NCBI GenBank assembly: GCA_963575745.1
Contig: CAUYUJ010004747.1
Span: 318,010 to 382,009 of the forward strand
Length of the DNA stretch: 64,000 bases
Direction of reading: 5' to 3'
Source: Prorocentrum cordatum
Lineage: Eukaryota > Sar > Dinophyceae > Prorocentrales > Prorocentraceae
Each line of letters starts with the position of its first letter. The first letter of the stretch is position 1. Below, one piece after another: positions 1 to 9,742 of this stretch. A program made the position numbers and the translations under genes. Below the pieces are notes generated by a model that was not told the DNA's origin, did no database searches, and was given only the letters and a program-made list of their open reading frames with translations.

Positions 1-1497
1 TCACATTCTGAAAACGACATGCCTTCAATCTTTGAAGCTGCGTCAAATGCCGAGCTTCATGACCAGAGTTGGTGGGGATGTCTCAGGCGAACCCAATGGC
101 CCGTCCTGCGGGCGTGTCTGCGAGTTCGGCAGGGAGGTGCTCTTTATGAGCCAAAGGGATGGAGGATGAGGAGGAGGGATGCCTCCTCCTCCTCGTGTTC
201 CTCCTCCTATTATGTGCTGTTCTCCAGGATGGGAAGGAAGGAGTAAGAGGAGAAGGAGAAATACCCAAAGCCCCGTCCAGTGCCCTATACAGTCCCTACA
301 ACCCCCCCAAGCCGAGCACCCTACAACCCCGTCCTCTCCACTGCCCCCTCCGCCCGCGATTTTTTGTTTACGCAGCCGCAGCTTCCAGCATGTTGCTTGC
401 GTCCTTTTGCTTCGTGTCACACTGTTGACTACCCCTCTTGGCTCCAGCACTCCGCTGGCAGAAAAAAGGGGCGTGGCCGCGGTCGCCGTCCTCGTCGCGG
501 GTGAAGGCGTGATGGGGCTTCCAGAATCCGATCGACCCCATAATGCATGCCGATGTTTGCAGGTCGCACCAATTGGTTCGACTTGCGACCCCCCAGCGGC
601 GACTCCCCTCCTCCGCGGAAGGTTTTCTACCCAGCCAGCAACATCACGAAGGCAATCCGCTCGATCTGCGACTGAGGATGGCTCTTATGCGATCGACTCG
701 ATGGTGCATGTGGGTGTTCTCGCGTCGCACTGGATCGGTTCGTGTATTCTCGGTTTTTGCCAGTGATGTCCGTGGCCCCGGGTGCCCCCCAGTCAGGGTT
801 TTCAGGGAGACCTCCACGGCCTCCAGGGCAACCCTCACAAGGCCCAGAGGGCCTTGGCGGCTCCAAAATGGCGCCACAAGTTGGGGACACCTTCGGCCAG
901 GGGCACCTGTTTTGCGACACCATCGGGGTTCCCCTTTTTTGGCGATACCCCTCCTTCACGAACGGTGTTCCAGCCGATGCATCAGATCACGCAGGCGATT
1001 CGACTGGTCTGCGATTTAGGGCAGTATGGCTGACAGCCAGGGCAGGCAAGGCGCGCGCGCGTGCCGCGTGGCCGCGCGTGGTCCACGGCGCCATCCTTTG
1101 TGCAGCCCACCCCCTCCTCCACGGCAAGACAAGGCGTCTGACAGCCAGGATGAGGGGCGCGCGCGCATGTGCTCGATGGCCACCCCCCCCCGTGGTCGTC
1201 CTCCTCCGCCCACCTTCTCCTCGTCGTTCTCTTCTGCACGGGCAGGGCCGCCAGCGAGCATCTCGACCCTTTGATCTTTGAAACAAGGTGCTTGCGCACG
1301 TCGCCGAACCTTCCGTTTTCTCCTTCGCCGCCCCGAGCACGGGCAGGGCTGCCAGCGAGCGACGACGTGGTCGTCGTCGTAGTCGTCATCGTCGTCGGCG
1401 TCGTTGTCGTCGCTGACGCCCTCGGGCTCCCAGGCGGACCTCGTCTCACCTGGTTATCGTCCTGATCCGACTCCTCAACCAGCGCATCCTGGTCATG
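1..1497. other. GC-rich stretch, no gene recognised
   Basis: Open frames occur on both strands but are low in complexity (proline, arginine and serine rich) and overlap each other. I recognise no domain. A short run of GTC triplets lies near 1362-1425. I see no promoter, RNA gene or intron signal that I can support. Confidence 0.5.
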
Positions 1498-1960
1498 CTC
1501 CTCCTCCTCCTCCTCCTCCTCCTCCTCTATCCCACTCCCTTATTAACAACTCCTCCCTGTCCCACCCCTGGGCCGGTTGAAAGGGCGGGCCAGGCGCTTC
1601 GCTTGAGACTTCCTCACCATTTGTGATCTTGAAGTTCAAATTTGTAACAGCATCACGGATGGAAGGCGGGCCCCTTTCAAAATGTTGACCTCGTTCTAGC
1701 GCCGCGCACATTCGTTGTAAAAGTTTGCAAGAGTTTGGAGGATGTGCCGTTTTCAACATGTGGCTCTAGGCCGTAGCGCCGCGCACATTCGTCTTAAGAG
1801 TTCACAAGAGTTACCATGAAAGACGGGTCGGTCTCAAAATGCGGTTCTCGCCTTAGCACCGCGCACATTCGTTTTCTCAAAATGGGCAAGATACGGATGC
1901 AGGGCGGACCTTTCTGGCATGGGATTCCCGTGGGGGGCCCTTTTGGGCAATTTCAAAGCG
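1498..1960 (+). repeat. Composite dispersed repeat, copy A (head part)
   Basis: A CTC triplet run (1498-1528) is followed by a conserved block around 1571-1618 (reads GGGCGGGCCAGGCGCTTCGC, then TTGAGACTTCCTCAC) and then three satellite units carrying GCCGCGCACATTCG near 1701, 1778 and 1858, about 77-80 bp apart. The same order of blocks recurs near 26.1 kb and 43.3 kb in the same orientation. The copy breaks off near 1960 in a TCC-rich tract. Confidence 0.6.
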
Positions 1961-1964
1961 GTTA

Positions 1965-2104
1965 TTCTTCTTCCTCCTCTTCCTCCTCCTCCTCCCCCCT
2001 TCATCCTTTCATCCTCTCATCCTCCTCATCGGTCTTCTCTTGCTCGTCCTCACCCCCCACCCCCCGTTCCCCCTCCTCCTCCTCCTCCTCCCCCTCCCCC
2101 TTTC
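1965..2104 (+). repeat. TCC/CCT pyrimidine microsatellite
   Basis: Imperfect TCC and CCCT repeats, almost pure pyrimidine on the plus strand. Open frames across it encode only poly-serine, poly-proline or poly-glutamate. Confidence 0.8.
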
Positions 2105-2576
2105 CAAGGGAAAGCCATAACTTTAGGGAAACCCTGAGAAAAAAAACAAAAAAAAACAAAGAAGCTGAAGTGCTGGAGGCTGAAACTTTGGAAAACAAAA
2201 CCAGTGAGCCCCCCCCCCCCGACAAAAAAAAAATCCAGGGAAGACCCGTCCGAAGGGACCACCTCATCCTCCTCCCCCCCCCCGTCCAGCGGAACGCCAT
2301 AACTTTAGGAAAACCCTGAGAAAAAAATGAAACTGAAGTGCTGGAGGCTGAAACTTTGGAGACACCATTGAAGAAACCAAAGAAAAGATATTCCAGTGAC
2401 ACCCGCCCGCCCATGTAACCTCCCCTTCGGGGCGGACGGGTCTTCCCTGGAATATTTGTTGTTTTGTTTGGTTTGGTTTTCCCCAATGATGTTTCCAAAG
2501 TTTCAGCCTCCAGCACGTCAGTGTCTTTGTTTTTTGTTTTTTTTGTCCCAGGGTTTTCCTAAAGTTATGGCGTTCC
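2105..2576. mobile_element. Fold-back element with about 120-145 bp inverted arms
   Basis: The left arm (2291-2412) starts GGAACGCCATAACTTTAGG and contains GTGCTGGAGGCTGAAACTTT. The right arm (2430-2576) carries the same sequence in reverse complement, ending GTTATGGCGTTCC at 2576. The arms match over nearly their full length with small indels, mainly in A-rich stretches, and leave a loop of about 17 bases. A partial extra copy of the left arm lies directly upstream at about 2105-2255 in direct orientation. There is no coding capacity. This is a fold-back or MITE-like element; a transcript would form a long hairpin. I see no clear target-site duplication. Confidence 0.8.
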
Positions 2577-3500
2577 TATGAGAACCTATACAAGAGGATT
2601 ATGGTTAGACGCCTCTACAATCGGATTCCTTTTGAGAGCGTTCACAAAAGGATTCGAATGACACCCGTTGCGATCAGCTTCTTGTTGGAAACTAATACAC
2701 AAGGATGTCTATTGAGAGCATATACAAGAGGATTCGGATTGGAAGCCTCTACGCTCGGATTCCGATTGAGAAAGTTTACAAAAGGATTATGATGACACCC
2801 GTTGCAATCGGTTTCCTATTGGAAACTAATACAAACGGATTCCGATTGAGAGCTTATACAAGAGGATTATGATTGGAAGCATCTACAATAGGATACCTAT
2901 CGAGAGCGTTTACACAAGGATTCTAATGACACACGTTGCAATCGGCTTTGTGTTGGAAAGTAATGCAAAAGGGCTTCCTATTGAGAGCCTATACACGAGG
3001 ACTATGCTTGGAAGTTTCTACAATAGGATTTCTATTGAAAGCGTTTACAAAAGGATTCGAATCACGCCCGTTGCAATCAGCTTCCGATTGGAAGCTAATA
3101 CAAACGGATTCCGATTGAGTGCCTATAAGAGAGGATTCTGATTGGAAGCCTCTACAATAGGATTCCTATTGAGAGCGTTTACAAAAGCATTATAATGACA
3201 CACGTTGCAATCGGCTTTGTGTTGGAAAGTAATGCAAAAGGGCTTCCTATTGGGAGCCTATACAAGAGGATTCTAACTGGATGCCTCTACACTAGGATTC
3301 CTATTGAGAGCGTTTACAAAAGGATTCTCATGACACCCCTTGCAATCGGCTTCCTCTTGCAAAGCAATACACAAGGGCTCCTATTGAGAGCCTATACGAG
3401 AGGATTCTGATTGGAAGCCTCTACAATAGGATTCCTATTGAGAGCGTTTACAAAAGGATTAGAATGACACCCGTTGCAATCGGCTTTGTATGGGAAATTG
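2577..3500. repeat. 134-bp higher-order satellite (about 7 units), block 1
   Basis: The phrase TTGAGAGCG, or a close variant, recurs at about 2632, 2765, 2901, 3034, 3169, 3303 and 3438, a spacing of 133-136 bp. Each unit is built from about four related 33-bp subunits of the pattern GATTCCTATTGAGAGC followed by a TTTACAAAAGG-like string. The block is AT-rich compared with its surroundings. Confidence 0.85.
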
Positions 3501-4476
3501 TTGACGCTTCGCGTATCCCCACCAGCCCATCCAGAAACGATGCTCAGGGGAGTTGAGGTGATCAGGGAAGTCGGGGAGCATGCAGAATAACAAAGGGCGG
3601 GGGAAGCTGTCACAGACCCCGAGAGGGGGAGGATGGAAGAGGAGTCGTCGTCGTCGTCGTCGTCGTCGGAGGAGGAGGAGGAGGAGGAGGGGGAAGAGGA
3701 GGAGGAGGAGGAGGAGGAGGAGGACGGAGAAGGAGGAAGAATCGGAGGAGGAGGAGGAGGAGGGGAAGGAGCTTCTTGGGGGTCTTTTGAGGGCCTCTTG
3801 GAGGGCTTTTTGGGCGCCTTGGGGCATCTTGGGCGCCTCTTGGGACCCTCTTGAGGCGCTCTGGGGAGCCTTCGGGGCGCTTTTGGGGCCATCTTGGAGG
3901 GAGTCGATCAAACAAGAGGGGGGGTTTAATTAGCGTCCCCCCTCGGAAGCCCCTAAAATCGCCTCTTGGACCCCTCTTGGAACGCTCTTGGAGTGCTCTT
4001 GGGCGCTCTTGGGGCCGTCTTGGGGCTCTTTTGGGGCTCTCTTGGGGCCCTCTTGGGCCATCTTGGAGCCATCTCCAGGCCTCGGATGGCCATCGGAAGC
4101 GAAAAGGCGAGAAAGCAAAAATCATTGATTTTCCTTAGGTTTTGGGACGATTTTGGCCTCTTCGGGGCCTCCTTGGGGAGCTGTTTGGCCACTTGGAGTT
4201 ATCTTGGGGCCGTCTTTGGGCTTCTTGGAACCATCTTAGGAGCCATCGTGAGCGATCTTGCGCTATCTTGAGCCATCTTGGAGCTCATCTTGGGTTCTCT
4301 GAGGCGCTCTTGGAGCCGTCTTGGGCCATCTTGGACGCTCTAACTACCCGCGGCCCCCCCCGTCCAGGTCCAGGGGAGGGGGTAGGGGGAGGGGTAAACC
4401 CCTCCCCAAGGGGGAAGAGGGAGGGGTGGAAGAGGATCTGCTCTAGACCACCTACGCCCAGAGGGCTGGTGGGATT
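3501..4476. mobile_element. TIR element, copy 1, inserted in the satellite
   Basis: The left terminus at 3515 reads ATCCCCACCAGCCC and the right terminus at 4463-4475 reads GGGCTGGTGGGAT, an imperfect inverted repeat of about 14 bp. Inside are a GGA microsatellite (3640-3770), degenerate CTTGGGGCC-type repeats (3780-4340) and a subterminal CTACGCCCAGAG. A second copy at 5835-7706 shares the termini and internal landmarks (GCGAAAAGGCGAGAA near 4100 and 6536; a GGGGAGGGGTCAAACC-like block near the right end). The element splits the 134-bp satellite. It encodes no protein I recognise, so it is probably non-autonomous. I cannot define the target-site duplication. Confidence 0.65.
3640..3770. repeat. 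GTC then GGA microsatellites
   Basis: A GTC run (about 3645-3668) followed by an imperfect GGA run inside TIR element copy 1. The long arginine-rich and glutamate-rich frames here come from this repeat. Confidence 0.8.
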
Positions 4477-4712
4477 AATGCAAAAGGATTCCTAGTGAGA
4501 GCCTATCAAGAGGATCCTGATTGGAAGCCTCTACAATAGGATTCCTATTGAGAGCGTTTACAAAAGGATTAGAATGACACCCGTTGCAATCGGCTTTGTA
4601 TTGGAAGCTCATACAAAAAGAATTCCTGTTGGGAGCGAATACAAGAGGATTCTGTTTGGAAGCCTCTTAGAATAGGATTCCTATTGAGAGCGTTTACCAA
4701 AGGATTATAATG
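4477..4712. repeat. 134-bp higher-order satellite, block 2
   Basis: This continues the satellite at 2577-3500 after the TIR element. TTGAGAGCG recurs at 4548 and 4684 (136 bp apart). The junction TAATGCAAAAGG matches a phrase inside the first block, which supports a single array later split by insertion. Confidence 0.8.
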
Positions 4713-5160
4713 ATTCTCGCCGAACTCGCAGCTTCTTGCTCCCAAAGCGACAAGAGGGCCCCCCACGGGAGTCCCATGGCACCTTTCTCTAATGAAATTT
4801 TCGTCATCGCGCTGCTCGCATTCACTTTAAGAGTTTGCAGGACATTCACGGTTTTGCATTGTCAATCTCCCATAAATGGTGTTTTGGCACGATGTCGGAA
4901 TGTCAGGGCGCAGCATTCACGTTGATTCGCGCTGCAGAAGTCCGAGGGATGGTGTTGTGGCGCGGTTCCAAATCGTCAAGACGCATCAGTAGCGGTGATT
5001 CGCGGCGTTGGAGTCCCAGGAACGATGTTTTGGCACAGCTCTGGATATTTCAAATGGTTGTTTTCTAACGGGTCATGTCCCTCCGTGGAACTGAATCGTT
5101 GTAGTAGCCTACGAAGAGGGACCTTGGAGGGAGGGCTCATTGCAATACCATTGACTTTGG
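4713..5160 (+). repeat. Composite dispersed repeat, copy B (tail part)
   Basis: It contains units with GGTGTTTTGGCACGAT, GTTGATTCGCG and GATGTTTTGGCACAG spaced about 70-90 bp apart, then a block near 5106-5140 reading AGCCTACGAAGAGGGACCTT followed by GGAGGGAGGG. The same order is found at about 28150-28450 and, in part, at 43990-44200. No gene. Confidence 0.55.
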
Positions 5161-5164
5161 TCCC

Positions 5165-5208
5165 CCTCCTCCTCCTCCTCCTCCTCCTCCTCCTCCTCCT
5201 CCTCCTGG
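5165..5208 (+). repeat. (CTC)n microsatellite
   Basis: About fourteen CTC triplets directly after the GGAGGGAGGG block of the composite repeat. Confidence 0.95.
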
Positions 5209-5261
5209 TCGTCATCATCCCCGCCCTCCTCTCCCTCTGCAAACAATCGAACTCTTGACAT

Positions 5262-5290
5262 TTCGCGTATCCCTACCAGCTGGTGGTATC
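5262..5290. repeat. Fused left and right TIRs (palindrome)
   Basis: TATCCCTACCAGC is followed immediately by TGGTGGTATC, forming an imperfect palindrome. The left half matches the left terminus of the TIR elements, including the preceding TTCGCG seen also before 3514; the right half matches the right terminus. It may be the remnant of an element that lost its interior. A further left-terminus-like string, TATCCCCACCAGC, lies at 5728-5740. Confidence 0.45.
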
Positions 5291-5834
5291 GCCGCGGAGT
5301 GGTTCAGCCTTCCGCAGCAGCTACAGCACCCCACGCTCACCACCAGCTTCCGGCAGATGGCGTTGCACCACATTCAGCGACAGCTCAGCCCCCCTGGCTA
5401 GCACACGTCGTCCTGGGCGTTTGGAGCCTGGCGCCCCACCGGCGACTCACTCCACCGGCCTCGCCCTTGCCCCCACTTAGATTGACGGACTTGGTTATCC
5501 TGGTTCATGTCCCATACTGTGACAGGCGCCGAATTCCATGGCATTTTGTTTGTGCACGTGCACGTGCCCGTGCTAGCAGTACGTCAGCCAGCTCAGCGCC
5601 ACCCAGCCTGCAGCTGCCGTCTGAGGTGGCCAGCCGCGTTTCTGTTTTAGCCAATTAGCATCGCCCGTGACCCGGACGTTGCCTTCGCCACATGACCGCT
5701 GTCTTCGTGGCCGCTGACCAAAAAAATATCCCCACCAGCTGCTTAGCTCCGCGCGCGCGCCGGCAATTAGTTCCGCTCGTAGCCCGAGCCAATTCGACTC
5801 GCTGTTGACGCCTTCGCCTGCGGCTGCGACAAAC
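5291..5834. other. No gene recognised
   Basis: Mixed-composition sequence. Overlapping frames on both strands show no domain I recognise. It lies between the fused-TIR palindrome and TIR element copy 2. Confidence 0.4.
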
Positions 5835-6210
5835 AATCCCTACCAGCCCATCCAGAAACGATGCCCAGGCGAGTTGCATCTCAGACTCCCCTCGGACGTT
5901 TTTTGGAAGCTTTTTGGAAGGTTCTTGGAGCGTTTTGTGGGCCTCTTGGCGGTCCCAGGGGTCTCTTGGAGCGTCCTGGGTGCCTCGGGAGCCTCGTGGG
6001 GCCTTTGACGGGTCTCTTGGGAGCCTCTTGGAGGCCTCTCGGGCGCATCTTAGGGCCTCCTGGGCGCCTCTTCGGGCCCTCATGAGGCGCTCTTGGGAGC
6101 CTTGACCCTCTTGAGGCGTTCTGGCTCCGCCGCTGCACGCCTCCGCGGCCCTCCCTGGGCCATTTGTCTGGCTAGCGGCCCCTCTTGGTCGCTCTCAGCC
6201 CGGCCAGCCC

Positions 6211-6235
6211 CCCGCTGCCATTATCTGGCAGCGGG
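6211..6235. repeat. Perfect 10-bp stem-loop followed by an A-run
   Basis: CCCGCTGCCA and TGGCAGCGGG flank the loop TTATC. An A-run of about 13 bases follows at 6245-6257. The stem-plus-A-run layout resembles the 3' end of a short retroposed RNA, but I cannot identify a parent. Confidence 0.5.
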
Positions 6236-6931
6236 CTCACTTAAACAAAAAAAAAAAAATCAACAGCCAGGACGCAGACTTTTTGCTGCAGTGCTCCGGC
6301 CGCAGAGCTTTCGGAGCGTTCTTGGGGCCATCTTGGAGGAGATCGACCACACGTGGGAGCTCCAATGACGTACCCCCCTCGCGAGCCCCAAGCATCGCCT
6401 CTTGGGCCCCTCTTGGGGCGCTCCTGGAACGCTCTTGGGCGCTTTTGGGGACGTTGTAGGGCGTTCTTGGGCGTCCCTTGGGGGTCTCAGGGCCCCTCTT
6501 GGAGCTGTCTTGAGGCATCGGAAGGCCTTTGGAAGCGAAAAGGCGAGAAGGCAACACTCATTGATTTTCTTCAGATGTTTGAAGGATGTTGGCCTGTTGG
6601 CGGCCTCCTGGGGGAGTTCCGTGGCCTCTTGGAGCCGTTTTGGAGCGGTCTTGGGGCTTCTTGGAGCATCTTGGGAGCCGTCTTGGGTTATCTTGAGCCA
6701 TCTTGGAGTTATCTTGGGCTTTCTGAGGCCCTCCAAGAGCCATCTCGCTCCAACGCCTCGCGAAACCCTCCTCCAGGTCAAGGAAAGGGGTATGGGGGAG
6801 GGGTCAAACCCACCCGCCCGCAAGCCGTCTAGCTCACTCCCACCCGCCCTCCCAACACGCAAGTAACACCCGAGGCCGAGCATGCTCATCGGTCGTCTTT
6901 GGATGGGTAGGTATTGGGAACCAAAGCCACG

Positions 6932-7090
6932 CGTGCCAGGGGCGCCACGTGCGCCAGGCACCCCTAGGGCCCGAGCGTGCCAGGCACGCCTGGTGCGCCA
7001 GATGCGCCACGTGCTCCGGTTGCGCCAGGTGTGCCGCACACTCCAGCCGCGCCAGGTGCGACATGTTCGGGGCACGTGCAGAGTGCGTCA
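6932..7090. repeat. GCGCCAGGTGTGCC-type minisatellite
   Basis: Degenerate repeats of about 10-15 bp with the pattern GTGCGCCAGGCACGCC. The cysteine, alanine and proline-rich frames here come from this repeat. Confidence 0.6.
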
Positions 7091-7129
7091 AGTGCGCCTG
7101 CGCACGTAACAGCACACATCGGGAAACAT

Positions 7130-7541
7130 GTCGGCCCCCGCCATCCTTGTCGAAAACCAATGCCCATCATCGTGTGGCCTGCTCACACCAGGCCACGCGC
7201 CACCACCCCCGCCGTCCCTGTCAACAACCATTTGACAGTGATCGCGGGATGGCCGCGCACGATCCAGATTTAGCCGCGAGGTGCATGTTATTTGGTTGTT
7301 GTTCGTCAGGAGTGGTAGCCCTGCGCGCAGTAGGGAAAATGCTGACACCCCCGCCGCCCCTGTCAAAACAATACAAAGTGTTCGTGGGCCTCACGAACAT
7401 GACTCAATACTTTGCCCCTAAAGTGTACTTGGCCTTGTCTTTTGACAGGGATGGTGGGGGGGCGCATCGGGTTGGCCGCGCATGCTCCAAATGTGGAGGC
7501 GAAGTGTGGTTTTAATTGTATTTGACAGGGATGTCGAGGGG
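7130..7541. mobile_element. Nested fold-back sequences with 20-bp inverted arms
   Basis: Left-type arms of the pattern CCCCCGCCGTCCCTGTCAA occur near 7135, 7205 and 7348; right-type arms of the pattern TTTGACAGGGATGGTGGGGG occur at 7440 and 7520. The inner pair (7348-7367 and 7440-7460) bounds about 113 bp and the outer pair about 335 bp. This looks like a small MITE inserted in or next to a relative. Confidence 0.5.
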
Positions 7542-7706
7542 CGGGCCCGCATGGAGTCGGCATGGTTCCTGGTTGGCCGCCGGCCAGGTGGGGGAGGGGG
7601 TATCTATTCAGAAGGAACAATGATAACCCCCTCCCCGAAGGGGAAACGGGAGAGGTTGGAGGAGAAACCGCTCCAGAAAACCTACGCCCAGAGGGCTGGT
7701 GTGATT

Positions 7707-8608
7707 TGTTCCATGGCCCCTCATCTTCCATCTTTCCCCTCTCCTTTCCCTTCTCCTCCTCCTCCTCCTCCTCCTCCTCCTCCTTCCCCTCCCCTGTCCA
7801 TTCCCCCTCTTGATCATTTCCCTCCCCACCCTGTTTTCTTGATATTCCCTTTCCCTCCTCCTCTCCTCCCCCTCCTCTTCCGTTCCCTCCTGCAAGTGCC
7901 CATTCTCGGAACCCCTGCAGGGAGGAAGGGACTCAAGGCGTGGTCCAGAGGCGTATATGTTTTTTTGCAGTCGCGGAGTGCTTGTGTTGCCCTTGGCCAA
8001 GATCGACGTTTTTTATCAGGCTTTGGCGCCAATGCTGTTATGTCTTCAGGTTCTGGGAATGGCCCGTGGAACACCAGCCCGTTGCCTTTCCGCTATCGTT
8101 TCTTACCGAATACGTCTTAAGATATGTCGATGCCGTTTGCCATTTTTTGGGGTACCGTTTTGAAGCCGTTTTTGTAGAGTCGAGCGAAAATACCTCAGCG
8201 CTTTCAAAAACATGAGCCGGGCCCCGCGGGCTCCTGCAGAATTCGGTGGCGACATCTGGACCCTGCTTCTGAGGCCCTATCCCCGCCGCCCATCGAGTTG
8301 CCCCAACCGTTGATCGGCGAGGGCACAGTCAAGTCGCGCAGTAAGGATGAGCAACTTTCCAAGGCTGGCCTCGCAGCCGTACCCCTTCGGCCCATCCTCG
8401 GCGACTTTCGCTGGCCAGCCCTGGTCGAAAAGGCCAACTTTTGGCCCTCGAGGCCCCTGCACTCGCACCGCGCACCCCTACTGCGTGACTCGACTGCAGG
8501 GCTCCTCGGAGACCCCGCTCCCACGCCCCGGCTCCCCCGCCCCCTGCAGCCCGAGACCCGAGCTCCCCCAAAAGGGCAGGCGCCGCCGCGGCGGGCGGCC
8601 CCCCGCAG
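7707..8608. other. CT-rich tract, then sequence upstream of the RCC1 gene
   Basis: 7740-7880 is a CCTCCT-rich pyrimidine tract. 7900-8606 has no recognisable domain. It may hold the 5' exon or untranslated region of the RCC1-repeat gene at 8609. The AG at 8607-8608 could be a 3' splice site. Confidence 0.4.
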
Positions 8609-9742
8609 ATGTGCGCCGCTGGAGGACGCCACACCGTGCTGCTCCGGAGCGATGGCGCCGCCGTGGCCTGCGGGGGCAACGGCGAGAGCCAGTGCGCCCT
8701 CCCGGCGCCGGCGGAGGGCCTGAGCTTCACGCAGGTGGCCGCTGGATCGCTCCACACCGTGCTGCTCCAGAGCGATGGCACCGCCGTGGCGTGTGGCTGG
8801 AATTCGTTTGGCCAGTGCGACCTCCCGGCGTCGGCGGAGGGCCTGACCTTCACGCAGGTGGCCGCTGGAGGACGCCATGCCGTGCTGCTCCAGAGCGATG
8901 GCACCGCCGTGGCGTGTGGCGGTCAGGACGAGGGCCAGTGCGACCTCCCGGCGTCGGCGGAGGGCCTGAGCTTCACGCAGGTGGCCGCTGGAGGACGCCA
9001 CACCGTGCTGCTCCAGAGCGATGGAACTGCTGTGGCCTGCGGCAGTAATGGTTATGGCCAGTGCGACCTCCCGGCGCCAGCCGAGGGCCTGAGCTTCACG
9101 CGAGTGGCCGCTGGAGGAAGCCACACCGTTCTGCTCCAGAGCGATGGCACCGCCGTGGCGAATGGCTCGAATTTGTTTGGCCAGTGCGACCTCCCCGCGC
9201 TGTCAGAAGGCCTGAGCTTCACGCAGGTGGCCGCTGGATGGTCCCATGCTGTTCTGCTCCAGAGCGATGGCACCGCCGTGGCGTGTGGGGGTAATGGCCA
9301 TGGCCAGTGCGACCTCCCGGCGCCAGCCGAGGGCCTGAGCTTCACGCGATTGGCCGCTGGAGGGAGCCACACCGTTCTATTCCAGAGCGATGGCACCGCT
9401 GTGGCATGTGGCTGGAATTTCTACGGCCAGTGTGACCTCCCGGCGCCAGCGGAAGGCCTCACTTACGTAGCGAGTCTTTTGCCCACGATGCTCTTGCAGG
9501 CATCTGTCGACAGCGGCTCGATGTGCTTCCTGACGCTGGGTGGGGTGGAGCGTTACCGATTTGAGGCCACACCAGACGCTCACATGGCCATCATTCACGA
9601 GCAGCTGACGGCCACTCACCAGGTGGGCTTGCTAGGCTCTGGACTCGTGCAAGTCGACGCCGTTTTGCCAGGGGGCCGACTGTTGAGCGACGCGTCGGTC
9701 GATGAGACAGTGGCGAGTGCCTTTGGGCTCCATCCACGTTAA
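8609..9742 (+). CDS. RCC1-repeat protein
   Basis: A 377-residue frame ending in TAA at 9740-9742. It has seven near-identical 41-42 residue repeats (residues 1-284) of the pattern VAAGG(R/S)HTVLLQSDGTAVAC, then G(G/W)N(x)GQCDLPAPAEGLSFT; this is an RCC1/HERC-like propeller repeat. Residues 285-377 form a separate tail containing RFEATPDAHMAIIHEQL and VDAVLPGGRLLSDASVDETV, similar in layout to a ubiquitin-like fold (inference). Such proteins are abundant in dinoflagellates and often labelled HERC-like, but there is no HECT ligase domain here, so ligase activity should not be assumed. The ATG at 8609 falls inside the first repeat where others read CAGGTGGCC, and it directly follows CCGCAG, so the true protein may start in an upstream exon. 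The strong DNA identity between repeats suggests recent homogenisation. Confidence 0.8.
   Translation: MCAAGGRHTVLLRSDGAAVACGGNGESQCALPAPAEGLSFTQVAAGSLHTVLLQSDGTAVACGWNSFGQCDLPASAEGLTFTQVAAGGRHAVLLQSDGTAVACGGQDEGQCDLPASAEGLSFTQVAAGGRHTVLLQSDGTAVACGSNGYGQCDLPAPAEGLSFTRVAAGGSHTVLLQSDGTAVANGSNLFGQCDLPALSEGLSFTQVAAGWSHAVLLQSDGTAVACGGNGHGQCDLPAPAEGLSFTRLAAGGSHTVLFQSDGTAVACGWNFYGQCDLPAPAEGLTYVASLLPTMLLQASVDSGSMCFLTLGGVERYRFEATPDAHMAIIHEQLTATHQVGLLGSGLVQVDAVLPGGRLLSDASVDETVASAFGLHPR

Larger units (their letters stand above)
5835..7706. mobile_element. TIR element, copy 2
   Basis: The left terminus AATCCCTACCAGCCC (5835-5849) pairs with the right terminus GGGCTGGTGTGATT (7693-7706). The bases just inside the left end, ATCCAGAAACGATGC, equal those of copy 1, and the right subterminal CTACGCCCAGAG is identical. 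The interior holds CTTGGGGCC-type repeats, a hairpin at 6211-6235, a minisatellite (6932-7090) and nested inverted repeats (7130-7541). At about 1.87 kb it is twice as long as copy 1. No transposase is recognisable, so it is probably non-autonomous and carries nested insertions. Confidence 0.6.

Noticed and set aside
4265-4285. CTTGAGCCATCTTGG, which resembles a reversed spliced leader start
   Set aside because: It is part of the degenerate CTTGGGGCC-type repeat; the match stops after CTTGAGCCA.
8204-9124. 306-residue minus-strand frame over the RCC1 repeats
   Set aside because: It is the antisense shadow of the RCC1 gene; the plus strand carries the recognisable repeats and the stop.
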